From Penumbrarchaeum sp964445525 (GTDB taxonomy: Archaea > Thermoplasmatota > Penumbrarchaeia > Penumbrarchaeales > Penumbrarchaeaceae), in NCBI GenBank assembly GCA_964445525.1, contig CAYULA010000005.1, forward strand, positions 1-64,000: DNA of 64,000 bases. Reading direction: 5' to 3'. A model generated the notes under the pieces. That model saw only the letters and a program-made list of their open reading frames with translations. It was not told the origin of the DNA and did not search any database. Each line of letters starts with the position of its first letter. Positions within the stretch are counted from its first letter, which is position 1. This document shows, one piece after another, positions 8,151 through 17,746 of this stretch. Position numbers and translations under genes: made by a program.

Positions 8151-9692
8151 TCATCGGTTCCTTCCCATCTCATCGTGGGATGAAACCCATTCCAGGGATG
8201 ATATTGCAGCTGCCAGGGACAATTCACCTGCCAGTGCAACCGCTGTGACAATTTCCGCGAATTTCCTGACCTTACCATCGCCATAGCAACCGAGAATATC
8301 AAGACATTCCTTCTGGGTGGGAAGACCGGTGCCCCCTCCGTAGGTTGCAACTATCAGGGAAGGCAGTGTTAATGAGAGGTAGAGGTCCCCCTCCTCGGTG
8401 ATATCGGTATAGAGGATCCCGCATGAGGACTCCGCCACATTGGCCACATCCTGACCCGTGGCTATGAACATGGCCGTAATGGCATTTGCAGCCTGGAGTC
8501 CGTTGTTGTTGGCTCCGGATATGAAGGCCCCCAGTGTCCCCGCTCTGGCATGGGCCTCAAGGGTCTCCGGTTCCACCCTGAGCTCTTTTAAGAGGATTTC
8601 CCGGGGAATGGTAGCCTCGGCTGTTACTCTTTTTCCCCTGGTTTGAAGAATATTTACCTGGGATCCTTTTTTGTCGGTTGCGAAGTTGGATTCCAAATAG
8701 AAGTTCCTGATACCCTCGTAATTTTCCATGATCCAGGAGCAGGCGAAAAAGGTGGCCTTTCCGACCATGTTCTGTCCCGCGGCATCACCGGTGGTATAGT
8801 TGAACCTCAGGAAAACAAACCGGTTGGAAAGAAACCTCTCTATGGATTTCAGTTTTGCAACCCTGGAGGTTGCCTCGGCGAGCCTGGCGATCTTTTTTTC
8901 ATTTTCCTCAACCCATTTTGAGAAATCCCTCGCACCTCTGGCTGTGTCGAAAATGAAGACAGGCGCTCTCTGCATCCTGTCCACGGAGAAGGTTGTTGTC
9001 ACTCCCCCCGATAGATTGAGAACCTTCATTCCCCGGTTGTAGGAAGCGACAAGTGTTCCCTCGCTTGCGGCAAGAGGTATGATGAAATCTCCGTTGGCAT
9101 ATTCACCGTTTATCCTTAGAGGCCCCGCAAGGCCAAGGGGGACCTGTGCCACGCCGGTGAAATTCTCAATGTTTCCCTGGGTAATGTGGGGGTCGAAGGA
9201 ATATTGAGAAACATGTTCAAGTTCCACATCGCTGTACTCCTTCACGAACTCCTGTCTTTTTTTTATTATATCATCTTCATAGTTGTTCTCCTTGTCGTAG
9301 GGAATGGATATCTTTCTTTTAACATGGCGGGGTACCCTATCTTCCACATCGAAAGTAAGTATGCCGAATTTCTTCGTCCTGAAGGAAAATTCCAGTTTAT
9401 ATGGCCTTTCCAGTTCAAGTTCCATTCCGGATATGTATACGTCAACCTTCTGTCCGATATGAAAGGGAAGGGGATTTTCCGGTTTGACTTCCGTGGCGGG
9501 GTGATCCTCGTTGGCAATTCTCAGGTTGACCCTGTGGAGTTCGATCTCTTCACCGTCTATTGCAACCTTTCTAACCTCTGTAAGGCTGGAATCGGAGATC
9601 TGATTTTTCAGGGCGAACCTGATCCCCTCCTTTACATTAGATAGGCTGCCGAACGTGTATATCTGTCTGAGGATGCTGGAAGGTATTTTCAT
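8151..9692 (-). CDS. hmgA: Hydroxymethylglutaryl-CoA reductase with an extra N-terminal domain
   Basis: 513 residues. It reduces HMG-CoA to mevalonate, the committed step of archaeal isoprenoid lipid synthesis. The catalytic part starts around ENFTG (176-180) and shows the catalytic Glu in AASEGTL (211), the nucleotide-site motif GDAAGQN (302-308, usually GDAMGMN), the DKK lysine region (340-342), GQD (413-415) and the C-terminal His in SSHDEMG (506). The first 120 or so residues are additional to the usual archaeal enzyme of about 400 residues and look strand-rich. AAGGAGTGAT lies just before the ATG, fixing the start. It stands alone between two surface-protein genes. The GDAAGQN variant and the extension hint at a distinct subgroup. 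Confidence 0.9.
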   Translation of the reverse strand: MKIPSSILRQIYTFGSLSNVKEGIRFALKNQISDSSLTEVRKVAIDGEEIELHRVNLRIANEDHPATEVKPENPLPFHIGQKVDVYISGMELELERPYKLEFSFRTKKFGILTFDVEDRVPRHVKRKISIPYDKENNYEDDIIKKRQEFVKEYSDVELEHVSQYSFDPHITQGNIENFTGVAQVPLGLAGPLRINGEYANGDFIIPLAASEGTLVASYNRGMKVLNLSGGVTTTFSVDRMQRAPVFIFDTARGARDFSKWVEENEKKIARLAEATSRVAKLKSIERFLSNRFVFLRFNYTTGDAAGQNMVGKATFFACSWIMENYEGIRNFYLESNFATDKKGSQVNILQTRGKRVTAEATIPREILLKELRVEPETLEAHARAGTLGAFISGANNNGLQAANAITAMFIATGQDVANVAESSCGILYTDITEEGDLYLSLTLPSLIVATYGGGTGLPTQKECLDILGCYGDGKVRKFAEIVTAVALAGELSLAAAISSLEWVSSHDEMGRNR

Positions 9693-9902
9693 GGTATCAC
9701 TCCTTTTAAAGGAATATCAAAGGTCTTGAAACAAGAGCTTCCATCCGTAATAATGTGATGGACGGGACGGTTAATCATGAATGGGAATTAAATGTAACGG
9801 TCCTTCAATCAAAGAATGTCTGTGGAGAAGGGGGAAGCGATAGAAATATAATGCAAGGAAGCGGATTTCCATCAGAAAAATGTACTTCGGTGGGGGAAGA
9901 AG

Positions 9903-12900
9903 ATGGGAAAGCTCTCCGACATCACAACAACCATGATGATCATCACTTCGGTATTATTCATTCTGATCGATATGGATGAGGTAAGGGCGGATACCCTCAC
10001 CGTTTCAACTGACGGATCGAAGATGTATACATCCATACAGGATGCGGTCGATGCCGCACAAAGCGGGGATGAGATCCTGATCTCTCCGGGATCCTACGGT
10101 GATAGCATCCTGATTCAAACGGATGATCTTTTCCTGAAAAACGCAGGCGGCGGAAAGGTATTGGTGGAGTCGAATTCGATCGGCCCTGCAATCACCGTCA
10201 GAGCGAACAATGTGACTCTGGAATCTTTGGAGACATCCCAATGCAGTACAGGGGTCCTGATCGATTCTTCCAATGATACCAGGATCCTAAACTGCACGCT
10301 GAACGCAACCGGATATTCCCTGGATATCAAGGACTCCCTCCGACCCGTTCTGGAAAATAACACCATGAACAGCACCTCGATGCTATCCCGGACCGAATCG
10401 GCCTACATGTACGGAAATAAATGGATGGATTCCGGATTGGCTGTGATTGGTGATTCCATCTCTTGCTGGAATACCCATTCGATTGATACAACCAATACGG
10501 TCAACGGTAAGGACCTGATTTACATAAAAAACAGGGCAACCGACAGTCTCAACATCATTGCCGGACAGCTGATAATCGCAAACTGTACCGCCGTTTCCGT
10601 TAATCCTCAGGTCCTGAGCGGCCTGGACTATCCCCTTCAGATAGGGTACTCCACCATGATCACGATTACAAATTTCAACATCACAAATTGTACAAACGGC
10701 ATCAGGCTTTATCAGACATCCGATTCAACGCTTGCGGGGTCCTCCGTATCCGATTGCGAGGATGAAGGCATACTGCTGCTCGAGAGCGATTGGAACTGGA
10801 TATCGGATAATGTTATCCACAAATGCTACAGCGGAATAAGGATCCTCAACTCCGACAACAACACGATCGACACCAATGAGGTGCATCACAACACCGGAAA
10901 CGGGATAGAGATACTGACAAGCGGCAGCCGGGAAACCAGCAATTCCAATCTGATCCAGCAGTCAAGCTGCCACCACAATCAAAACGGGATAATCATATCG
11001 GAATCTCCCCGGAACAGAATACTCGAGAGCAACCTGTCCAATAACTCGGGCGATGGAATTTTCATAATCAGCACCATGCTTTCGAGGTCCTCAACGGGAA
11101 ACACGATAGAAGACTGCGAATTTTCCCTGAACAGGATAAATGGTGTGGACCTGTATTATTCTCCTGAAAACGTGGTGGAGTCATCAAAATTCCTAAACAA
11201 CAACAAAACAGGTATTTCCACATATTATTCGGAAGGCACCCGAGTGTCGAACTCCACATTTCAAAGGGAGGAAGGAGGAATCTATTCCTATTCGGGTTTC
11301 TCCATGATGAACAATAATTTTTTCGAGGATTGCTCGAATTACGGTGCAGGCATCTTCCTTTCGGAGCAAGCCGAAGCAAGAAAAAATCAATTCCTCGGGT
11401 TAGGTTCCGGTCTTTTCATGGGCATGAGCAGCCGGATGAACGTTACCCGTAATGAATTCAACAATTCCTTTATTGACCTTTCCAACACATATGATTCCCT
11501 GATATACGATAATAAGTTCATTGATTCGAATATATCCGGAACAGGGACAGGAACGAGATGGAACATTTCCAAGACACCCGGAAAAAACATAATCGGCGGT
11601 CCTTACCTCGGAGGAAATTACTGGTCCAATTACACAGGAAAGGACCTGGACGGCGACTGGATAGGTGATACGGACCTCCCTCACTGGCCGGGAGATCAAC
11701 TTCCACTCCAATACGATATCGTTCCCCCCACGATCACGGATGTCACCGAGGGTAATCCAACGACCGGTGATATCTTCGAGATAAGGGCCAGGCCCCTAGA
11801 TGAGAGACTCGGGGTGTTCCCTACCCTTGAATACTGGTTCGGTGAGGATGGTGAACACGTAAACGAATCCATGATCGTATGCGATCCGTGGGGTGTTGAC
11901 ATCTCGATCCCGTCGAACTCGCTCGAGCCCCTACATTATGTCTGTTCTGTCAGGGATGATGCGGGGAACTGGAACAACACTCCGGTTATCACAAGGGAGG
12001 TCGTCGACAATGACAAACCGATTCTGAGCTTGAACATTCAGGGGGATCCTTTCAAGGATGTTGGAGAGGATATTTACTTTCTGGCAACCAGTATAGAAAA
12101 TATCCGAATGGATCTTGCCAGGTTGAAATACATCGATGTTAATGGTATGCAACACAATGAATCCGTTTATCTCAACATATATGGGTATCAGATACTCCCG
12201 GCACAGAAGAGGTCCGGAACCCTGACCATGTGGCTTTGGGGAATGGATACCTCCGGAAACATCAATGAATCCGAAAAGATAACCGTAACCATCATTGACA
12301 ATCCCTCTCCCTCGATAGAGCTGATAAAGCCGATCAACGGGTCCTCTGTCAGGGGTATCATAGATTTCAGTTTCAATGTAACCGATCCCCACGAGGATAT
12401 CGAGGAGATTGCTCTTCACAGAATGGTCAATTCAACTTCGGAGGAGATCGAGATCGCCAACTGGACCTCTGAAGAGGGTTTGATCTCTTACGAGTGGAAC
12501 ACCGATGAAGCCCCTGATGGGATACATTGGTTCATTATAAGGGCAAATGATTTTTCCGGAAAGAACAGCACCCTGTTATTCTGGATAAGAGTGGATAACA
12601 CCCCACCGGAAGCAGATGCGGGCGAGGACATGTCCGCAATGGCCGGACAAATCGTGATCTTCAACGGGACGGGATCGACTGACAACCTGGAGAATCTACC
12701 GTTGGCTTTCAAGTGGTCCTTCCTGGAGAACGGAATTCCGGTTGAATTGACTGGTCCTGTTGCGGAGTACACTTTCAGAGATCCTGGAACCTATACGGTT
12801 ACATTGACTGTTCACGATGATGCGGGTAATAGTGGAATTGACACTTTGGAAGTGACCGTGAATGAGCCTCCGGCAGCACCAAGGGTTGTCGGTTCGTCCG

Positions 12901-13565
12901 TCATAGACGGATCGACGGACGTCTCTGTTGAGATCTCGATCACCATAGAATTCTCCGAATCCATGGACAGGATTTCAGTGGGGAATTCACTTTCGCTTAG
13001 TCCGGTGGAGTCCTACAGACTTCTCTGGGCAGAGGAAAACACTTCCCTGGTTATCGAATTTACCGATGGTCTTACGGAGAGTACCCTTTACAATCTGAAA
13101 TTGGATGGGCCTTTGAGCCAGGATGGAATGGCCCTCTCACCTGTCTTCCTTCTGACATTTACAACAGAAGAAAAAGAGAACTTATCCATTCGAATAGATA
13201 TTCCCGAGGGAGGCTGGAAAGTGAACAGGGAGGAGGTTTTCTCCGTTTCGGGGAGTATTTCAGGGTTTTCGACCGGGACCGAGGTGACCGTGACACTGGG
13301 ATCGGAAACATTTTCCACCACAACGGGTGCCTCGGGTAATTTTATCCTGGAGGTAATGGCACCGGAGGAGATCGGAACCCATGAGATGAAGATTCGGGCG
13401 GGAGATATGACCGAATCGGTCAACGTTCAGGTCGTTGACAGGGAAGAAAACGGTAACGACAACCTCCTGATGATCATCGGTATTGTACTGATCGTGGCCG
13501 TATTGATCCTTTTAGCTTTTATATGGGTTCGCAGAGGTGGCAGGAACCGTTACATAGAGGAATGA
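9903..13565 (+). CDS. Large membrane-anchored surface protein with beta-helix, Ig-like and PKD domains
   Basis: 1220 residues, ATG after GGGGGAAG. A signal peptide (about 1-30) is followed by a long right-handed beta-helix of NosD/PbH1 repeats (about 35-590, many N-x-I and GI turns). An Ig-like domain follows with NPTTGDIFEIRARPLDE and EYWFGEDGE, closely matching a domain in the 5075 protein, then more Ig-like domains, a PKD domain (DAGEDMSAMAGQ...TVTLTVHDDAGN, about 900-990), a Big_5/SbsA-like domain and a final Ig-like domain. A single membrane helix (about 1187-1208) and a basic tail end it. It is probably an S-layer-associated or adhesive protein. Its stop lies two bases from the convergent epimerase gene. 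Confidence 0.85.
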   Translation: MGKLSDITTTMMIITSVLFILIDMDEVRADTLTVSTDGSKMYTSIQDAVDAAQSGDEILISPGSYGDSILIQTDDLFLKNAGGGKVLVESNSIGPAITVRANNVTLESLETSQCSTGVLIDSSNDTRILNCTLNATGYSLDIKDSLRPVLENNTMNSTSMLSRTESAYMYGNKWMDSGLAVIGDSISCWNTHSIDTTNTVNGKDLIYIKNRATDSLNIIAGQLIIANCTAVSVNPQVLSGLDYPLQIGYSTMITITNFNITNCTNGIRLYQTSDSTLAGSSVSDCEDEGILLLESDWNWISDNVIHKCYSGIRILNSDNNTIDTNEVHHNTGNGIEILTSGSRETSNSNLIQQSSCHHNQNGIIISESPRNRILESNLSNNSGDGIFIISTMLSRSSTGNTIEDCEFSLNRINGVDLYYSPENVVESSKFLNNNKTGISTYYSEGTRVSNSTFQREEGGIYSYSGFSMMNNNFFEDCSNYGAGIFLSEQAEARKNQFLGLGSGLFMGMSSRMNVTRNEFNNSFIDLSNTYDSLIYDNKFIDSNISGTGTGTRWNISKTPGKNIIGGPYLGGNYWSNYTGKDLDGDWIGDTDLPHWPGDQLPLQYDIVPPTITDVTEGNPTTGDIFEIRARPLDERLGVFPTLEYWFGEDGEHVNESMIVCDPWGVDISIPSNSLEPLHYVCSVRDDAGNWNNTPVITREVVDNDKPILSLNIQGDPFKDVGEDIYFLATSIENIRMDLARLKYIDVNGMQHNESVYLNIYGYQILPAQKRSGTLTMWLWGMDTSGNINESEKITVTIIDNPSPSIELIKPINGSSVRGIIDFSFNVTDPHEDIEEIALHRMVNSTSEEIEIANWTSEEGLISYEWNTDEAPDGIHWFIIRANDFSGKNSTLLFWIRVDNTPPEADAGEDMSAMAGQIVIFNGTGSTDNLENLPLAFKWSFLENGIPVELTGPVAEYTFRDPGTYTVTLTVHDDAGNSGIDTLEVTVNEPPAAPRVVGSSVIDGSTDVSVEISITIEFSESMDRISVGNSLSLSPVESYRLLWAEENTSLVIEFTDGLTESTLYNLKLDGPLSQDGMALSPVFLLTFTTEEKENLSIRIDIPEGGWKVNREEVFSVSGSISGFSTGTEVTVTLGSETFSTTTGASGNFILEVMAPEEIGTHEMKIRAGDMTESVNVQVVDREENGNDNLLMIIGIVLIVAVLILLAFIWVRRGGRNRYIEE

Positions 13566-13567
13566 TT

Positions 13568-14521
13568 TCAGACTCTGTAGAAATCCTTGTACCACTCGAT
13601 GAACTTGCGGACTCCCTTTTCAAGGGAGGTCACAGGTTCATATCCGAGTTTCTCCTTGGAGTGGTCTATTTCAGCATAGGTTTTGGGTACATCCCCCGGC
13701 TGCATGGGAAGGTAATTCTTCTCAGCCTTAATTCCGAGTTCCTTCTCAATAAGGGATATGAAATACTCAAGGTCAGCCGGTTTGTTATTGCCTAGATTGA
13801 ATACCTCGTACCTGAAGGGTTTATCGAGGCAGGCGGTAACTCCGGCGACGATGTCATCCACATAGGTGAAGTCCCTCTCCATCCTGCCGAAATTATAGAC
13901 ATCAATGGGTCTTCCCTCGACTATGGCCTTGGTGAACTTGAACAGCGCCATATCCGGCCTCCCGTAAGGCCCGTATACGGTGAAGAACCTCAGACCGGTT
14001 GTATTCATTTCGAAAAGATGGGAATATACATGGGCCATCAATTCGTTGGATTTCTTGGTCGCCGCATAGAGGGAGATGGGGGAATCCACGTTGTCAGATG
14101 TTGAAAACGGAATCTTGGTATTTCCGCCGTATACCGATGAAGAGGATGCATAAACCAGGTCCTTGATTCCGTTATGCCTGCAGGTTTCCAGGACATTCAA
14201 GAATCCCACCAGATTTGAATCCACATATGTTTCGGGATGTTCTAGCGAGTATCTCACTCCGGCCTGGGCGGCAAGGTTGCAGAACTTCTCGGGTTCATGT
14301 TCCTTGACAACATCATCCAGGGCAGTCCGGTCGCATAGGTCCGCCTTTTGGAAAACATACCCGTCATAACCCTCCAGGATTCTCATCCTGGCCTCCTTGA
14401 GTCTGACATCATAGTAATCGTTCACGTTGTCGTAACCAATGACCTGATCTCCCCTCTCGAGGAGAAATTTTGCCAGGTGGAAACCGATGAAACCCGCAGT
14501 TCCCGTGATAAGGACCTTCAT
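13568..14521 (-). CDS. NAD-dependent epimerase, UDP-glucuronate 4-epimerase-like
   Basis: 317 residues of the extended short-chain dehydrogenase family. The Rossmann motif GTAGFIG is at residues 7-13, NDYYDVRLKEAR follows at about 39-50, SSSSVYG near 125 and YAATKKSNE near 150 supply the catalytic Ser/Thr and YxxxK. The NDYYD stretch and overall pattern are typical of UDP-glucuronate/UDP-galacturonate 4-epimerases (CapI/GAE type), though other UDP-sugar epimerases share them. It would supply uronic-acid sugar nucleotides for surface glycans in the cytosol. It is the last gene of a minus-strand run, 14 nt after the oxidoreductase, and the run upstream holds the sulfate-activation genes. Confidence 0.8.
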   Translation of the reverse strand: MKVLITGTAGFIGFHLAKFLLERGDQVIGYDNVNDYYDVRLKEARMRILEGYDGYVFQKADLCDRTALDDVVKEHEPEKFCNLAAQAGVRYSLEHPETYVDSNLVGFLNVLETCRHNGIKDLVYASSSSVYGGNTKIPFSTSDNVDSPISLYAATKKSNELMAHVYSHLFEMNTTGLRFFTVYGPYGRPDMALFKFTKAIVEGRPIDVYNFGRMERDFTYVDDIVAGVTACLDKPFRYEVFNLGNNKPADLEYFISLIEKELGIKAEKNYLPMQPGDVPKTYAEIDHSKEKLGYEPVTSLEKGVRKFIEWYKDFYRV

Positions 14522-14535
14522 GGCCGGTAGAATGA

Positions 14536-15504
14536 CTACTCAGATTTCAATCTTATCTCCCTATCCTCCTTTACGGAGGAATAACAGGCTTCGGCCACCT
14601 CAACTGCCTTCAGACCGTCTTTGCTGTTGACGGGCGGTTCCGAATTCCCTTTGACAACGTCAACCATTCTATTCAAAAGAGGAATGAGTGTGAACCTTTC
14701 CCCCTTTATCTTCCTTTTTTTCATCTTTCCGTCCTTTACAGTGTAGATCATATCGCTCACCGTATCCGCCCAGATGAATCCTTCCTGGAGATCGACCCGG
14801 ATATACCTCGTTCTGAGATTGGTATTTCTGGATATCCTGAAGGATCCTTCGATACCATCGGAGATGGTAAGGTTTCCGTAAGCGTAATCCTCCCAGAGAG
14901 GATTGAAGATCCTCTCGGTCCAGCATGAGGCTGATATTATGGATCCCAGCAGATGGTTGATAAGATCGAATACGTGAACTCCGGTGTTGAGAACGCATCC
15001 GCCCATGGCCCTTTCCTCCATCAACCAGTTTGTTTTCGGCTGCTCGAGAGCGTTCACCATCTCGAACCATCTGACAGGTCCATTGTCCTTCAGTATCCTC
15101 TCCATCTCCATGACCGATGGGGAGAACCTCAGGGTCTGTGCAACCGTGAGGGTTGCATCGGAAGATCTTTCGATCTCCATCAGCTTCCTGCACTGGGAGG
15201 AATTACCGCACATGGGCTTTTCAAGAAGTACATGTATGTTGTTTTCGAGGGCTTTTCGAGCAATGGAATGATGGGTATCGGTGGGTGTTGCGATTATAAG
15301 CAGGTCTATACCGCTTGATATGATATCATCAATGTCGTGAAAGAGGGTTATGTCCTTTCCTTTCCACCTTCTCTCCAATCCCCTATCGGGATCATATCTC
15401 GCGATGGCACTCAGTTCGATACCTTCGATATCGTTCAGGATGTGATCGATATATCTCGAACCGTGCCTGCCCGCTCCTGCCACCCCGGCCTTTATGCGGT
15501 CCAT
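14536..15504 (-). CDS. Gfo/Idh/MocA-family oxidoreductase
   Basis: 322 residues with an N-terminal NAD(P)-binding Rossmann motif (VAGAGRHGSRY), IATPTDTHH, and EKPMC around residue 95, whose lysine is catalytic in the family, then the mixed alpha/beta substrate domain. These enzymes oxidise or reduce sugar-derived substrates, and the specificity cannot be read from the sequence. The position just upstream of the epimerase suggests a sugar-nucleotide or inositol-like substrate in glycan synthesis. The start is the first ATG; 56 nt separate it from the UspA-like gene. Confidence 0.8.
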   Translation of the reverse strand: MDRIKAGVAGAGRHGSRYIDHILNDIEGIELSAIARYDPDRGLERRWKGKDITLFHDIDDIISSGIDLLIIATPTDTHHSIARKALENNIHVLLEKPMCGNSSQCRKLMEIERSSDATLTVAQTLRFSPSVMEMERILKDNGPVRWFEMVNALEQPKTNWLMEERAMGGCVLNTGVHVFDLINHLLGSIISASCWTERIFNPLWEDYAYGNLTISDGIEGSFRISRNTNLRTRYIRVDLQEGFIWADTVSDMIYTVKDGKMKKRKIKGERFTLIPLLNRMVDVVKGNSEPPVNSKDGLKAVEVAEACYSSVKEDREIRLKSE

Positions 15505-15560
15505 GTACGGGTATGGACATATTTAGAGAAAAAACCTTCCTTAGTCGGTATTGATGATCC

Positions 15561-16343
15561 TCAATTAATCAAAAGAACCGAGGCCCTTGACTTCTTTGCG
15601 AATCTGGACCTCAGATGGAAATACCCTCTTTTCCTTATCCTTCCGAGGATTATAAGATCGAGGTCGTTCTCCTTGGCCTTGCGATAGATAAAGGAATCAA
15701 CCCTTTCTTTGGCAACTTCCCTCCATTTGATCCTGTTGCGGGTGGATATCCTTTCCGGCTCCTCCTCGTCCTGTTTTCCCGCTGGATCAAATATGTAGTA
15801 AGGTTCCACTCTGGCATGAAGTGCCTTCTGGATGGACCTTGCGGCCAGGGGAGATTTCTGGTTTGGAGCGAGATTGGTGCAGAACAATCCGATTTTGTTC
15901 ACAGGGCCCTCGTTCCTCTCGATCCAGACGGGAATCGGGGATCTGTCCATGATCCTGTATTTCAGGAGGTCGTAGGACCTGTATTCCATGATAAGAAGGT
16001 CCGCCCCCACCTTCTCGATTGTGGATGAGATCGCATCGGAATAGGTTCCTTTCTGGATGATGAATTCTGTCGGGATGTCCCCCATGATCTTTTCAACCTC
16101 TTTTTTAAGGACCCTTCTTGCCATTCTGTCGTGAGTCCTTGTCATCTTTCTTTCCCATACCTCATGATCCTTTTCAGTGAGAACATGTTTGCTCATCTCC
16201 TGGACCCTGTCGAATACGTTGTCCTCGATAATATAAGAAATCGTTATCTTCGATTCCATCGTCTCCTGGAACTCCCTGGCCCTCTTCAAGGCAAGGTCCG
16301 GGAACTGTTCCATGGGCACCGATACCACAATGTTTTTGAACAT
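15561..16343 (-). CDS. UspA-like universal stress family protein
   Basis: 260 residues from ATG 16343; the frame stays open far upstream, but that part lies inside the transporter gene and is spurious. The N-terminus MFKNIVVSVPMEQ and the pattern ADLLIMEYRS...PVWIERN resemble a UspA domain. A second half with DLDLIILGRIRKRG and SRASVLLIN looks like another, so this is probably a tandem Usp protein. Usp proteins often bind ATP/AMP and accompany transporters. The ATG shares one base with the transporter stop (TGATG), indicating translational coupling, so it may regulate that carrier. Its substrate link to sulfate is inferred from context. Confidence 0.7.
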   Translation of the reverse strand: MFKNIVVSVPMEQFPDLALKRAREFQETMESKITISYIIEDNVFDRVQEMSKHVLTEKDHEVWERKMTRTHDRMARRVLKKEVEKIMGDIPTEFIIQKGTYSDAISSTIEKVGADLLIMEYRSYDLLKYRIMDRSPIPVWIERNEGPVNKIGLFCTNLAPNQKSPLAARSIQKALHARVEPYYIFDPAGKQDEEEPERISTRNRIKWREVAKERVDSFIYRKAKENDLDLIILGRIRKRGYFHLRSRFAKKSRASVLLIN

Positions 16344-17725
16344 CACCACACCCCTATAATTTTCCAGTAAGTGTAAGCTATGAAGATGACCGCTGCTATT
16401 GTAACGGCATTTGCCACCACGCCCGCTTTGATAAGGTCTCTCTGTGTGAAATAACCCGATGAGAAGGATATCAGATTTCCAGGTGTGGATATCAGGAACA
16501 TGAATGCGAGTCCCCCCGATAGTCCTACGAGCATGGCTCCCATTTCGGGAGGAAGCCCTATCGATGTGAATACCGCATAGCCAATGGGAAGAAGTATGGA
16601 AACCGCAGCGGTATTGGACATGAACTCTGTCATTACCTTTGAGAGAAGAACAACAATTATTATCGAAAGGAAAACGCTTCCGGAGGTCAGGTCCAAAACC
16701 TCGAGGGATAGCCATTCGGCAGCTCCGGAACCTGCCAGATGCACACCCATCGAGATGGCACCACCGTAGAGGAGTATGATACCCCAGGGGATCTTAGTTT
16801 CCACATCCTCCCACTTCATTCCCCCCACTATGAAGATCGCCACACCTCCGATCAGGGCGATCACAGCAAGCTCCACGTCAAGAAGCGAGGGGAGTATCAC
16901 GAAACCAAGGACCACACCCAAAAGGGAGACAGTTATCAGAAAATCCCTTCTGGTGATCGAAGGTATTCCCTTGACCTCCTCCTCTATGACCGATCTGCCC
17001 ATACGGAGATCCTTGATCTCCGGAGGGAACAGGATTATCAGCACGAGCCAAACCAGTATGAGGGACAAGAATACCAGGGGAAGAGACAATACCATCCATC
17101 TCAGGAAATCCACCTCGATTCCCTGGGACCTTAAAAACCCTATTGTGAGCGGATTCCTTGCACCACCCAGAGGTGTGGCGAGACTTCCTATGGTGCAGCC
17201 GTAGGCGGCGCCGATCATTACACCTTTTCCCAGGTTGGATCTCAGAGGAATCAGCCCCATACCCACCAATGTGAACATGAGGACAGGCACAATGAGCACG
17301 ATAACCCCGTGCTCGGGCATTATGAATGAGAGAAGTGCCCCAGAAAGCATTGTCATGAGAACAAGGGCCCGGGGTGAGTTTCCGGATAATTTCAGTATTC
17401 TGAGCGAGACTATCTTGTGGATCGGGGTTTTCTCCACTGTGGCAGCGATCATGAAAGCCCCTATCAGGAAGAATACGGCAGAATTCCCGAAAGATGAGAA
17501 TGTCTCCTCGATTCCGGTCACCCCCAAAATAAGTGGGAGCAGCAGAACAAGAACACCGGACAGACCCAGAGGTATGGGTTGAAGTATGAATGCCGCTGCG
17601 GCAAATGCCAGCACTCCGAACATTGCCAGTCCGTCGCTTGAGAGACCATCCGGTCTGGGAAGCGAGATAACCAAAAGAAGGAGAAGGACCGGAAGCGAAA
17701 GCTTTGCGACCCTTCTCATGTTCAA
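16343..17725 (-). CDS. SLC13/DASS-family anion:sodium symporter, possibly sulfate
   Basis: 460 residues, almost entirely hydrophobic, with about 11-12 membrane segments. EFMSNTAAVSILLPI near residue 370 is the second SNT signature of the divalent anion:Na+ symporters; the first-half motif reads GGARNPLT. The family carries dicarboxylates, citrate, phosphate or sulfate. Position directly after APS kinase in a sulfate-activation operon makes sulfate the best guess, though a carboxylate remains possible. It is located in the cytoplasmic membrane. It starts 21 nt after cysC and overlaps the following UspA-like gene by one base. Confidence 0.75.
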   Translation of the reverse strand: MNMRRVAKLSLPVLLLLLVISLPRPDGLSSDGLAMFGVLAFAAAAFILQPIPLGLSGVLVLLLPLILGVTGIEETFSSFGNSAVFFLIGAFMIAATVEKTPIHKIVSLRILKLSGNSPRALVLMTMLSGALLSFIMPEHGVIVLIVPVLMFTLVGMGLIPLRSNLGKGVMIGAAYGCTIGSLATPLGGARNPLTIGFLRSQGIEVDFLRWMVLSLPLVFLSLILVWLVLIILFPPEIKDLRMGRSVIEEEVKGIPSITRRDFLITVSLLGVVLGFVILPSLLDVELAVIALIGGVAIFIVGGMKWEDVETKIPWGIILLYGGAISMGVHLAGSGAAEWLSLEVLDLTSGSVFLSIIIVVLLSKVMTEFMSNTAAVSILLPIGYAVFTSIGLPPEMGAMLVGLSGGLAFMFLISTPGNLISFSSGYFTQRDLIKAGVVANAVTIAAVIFIAYTYWKIIGVW

Positions 17726-17746
17726 TTTTCGGCCCCCTCGGGGGTA

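Noticed and set aside
16344..16715. 124-residue N-terminal extension of the Usp-like protein
   Set aside because: It lies wholly inside the SLC13 gene; the Usp start at 16343 has a family-typical N-terminus and overlaps the upstream stop.
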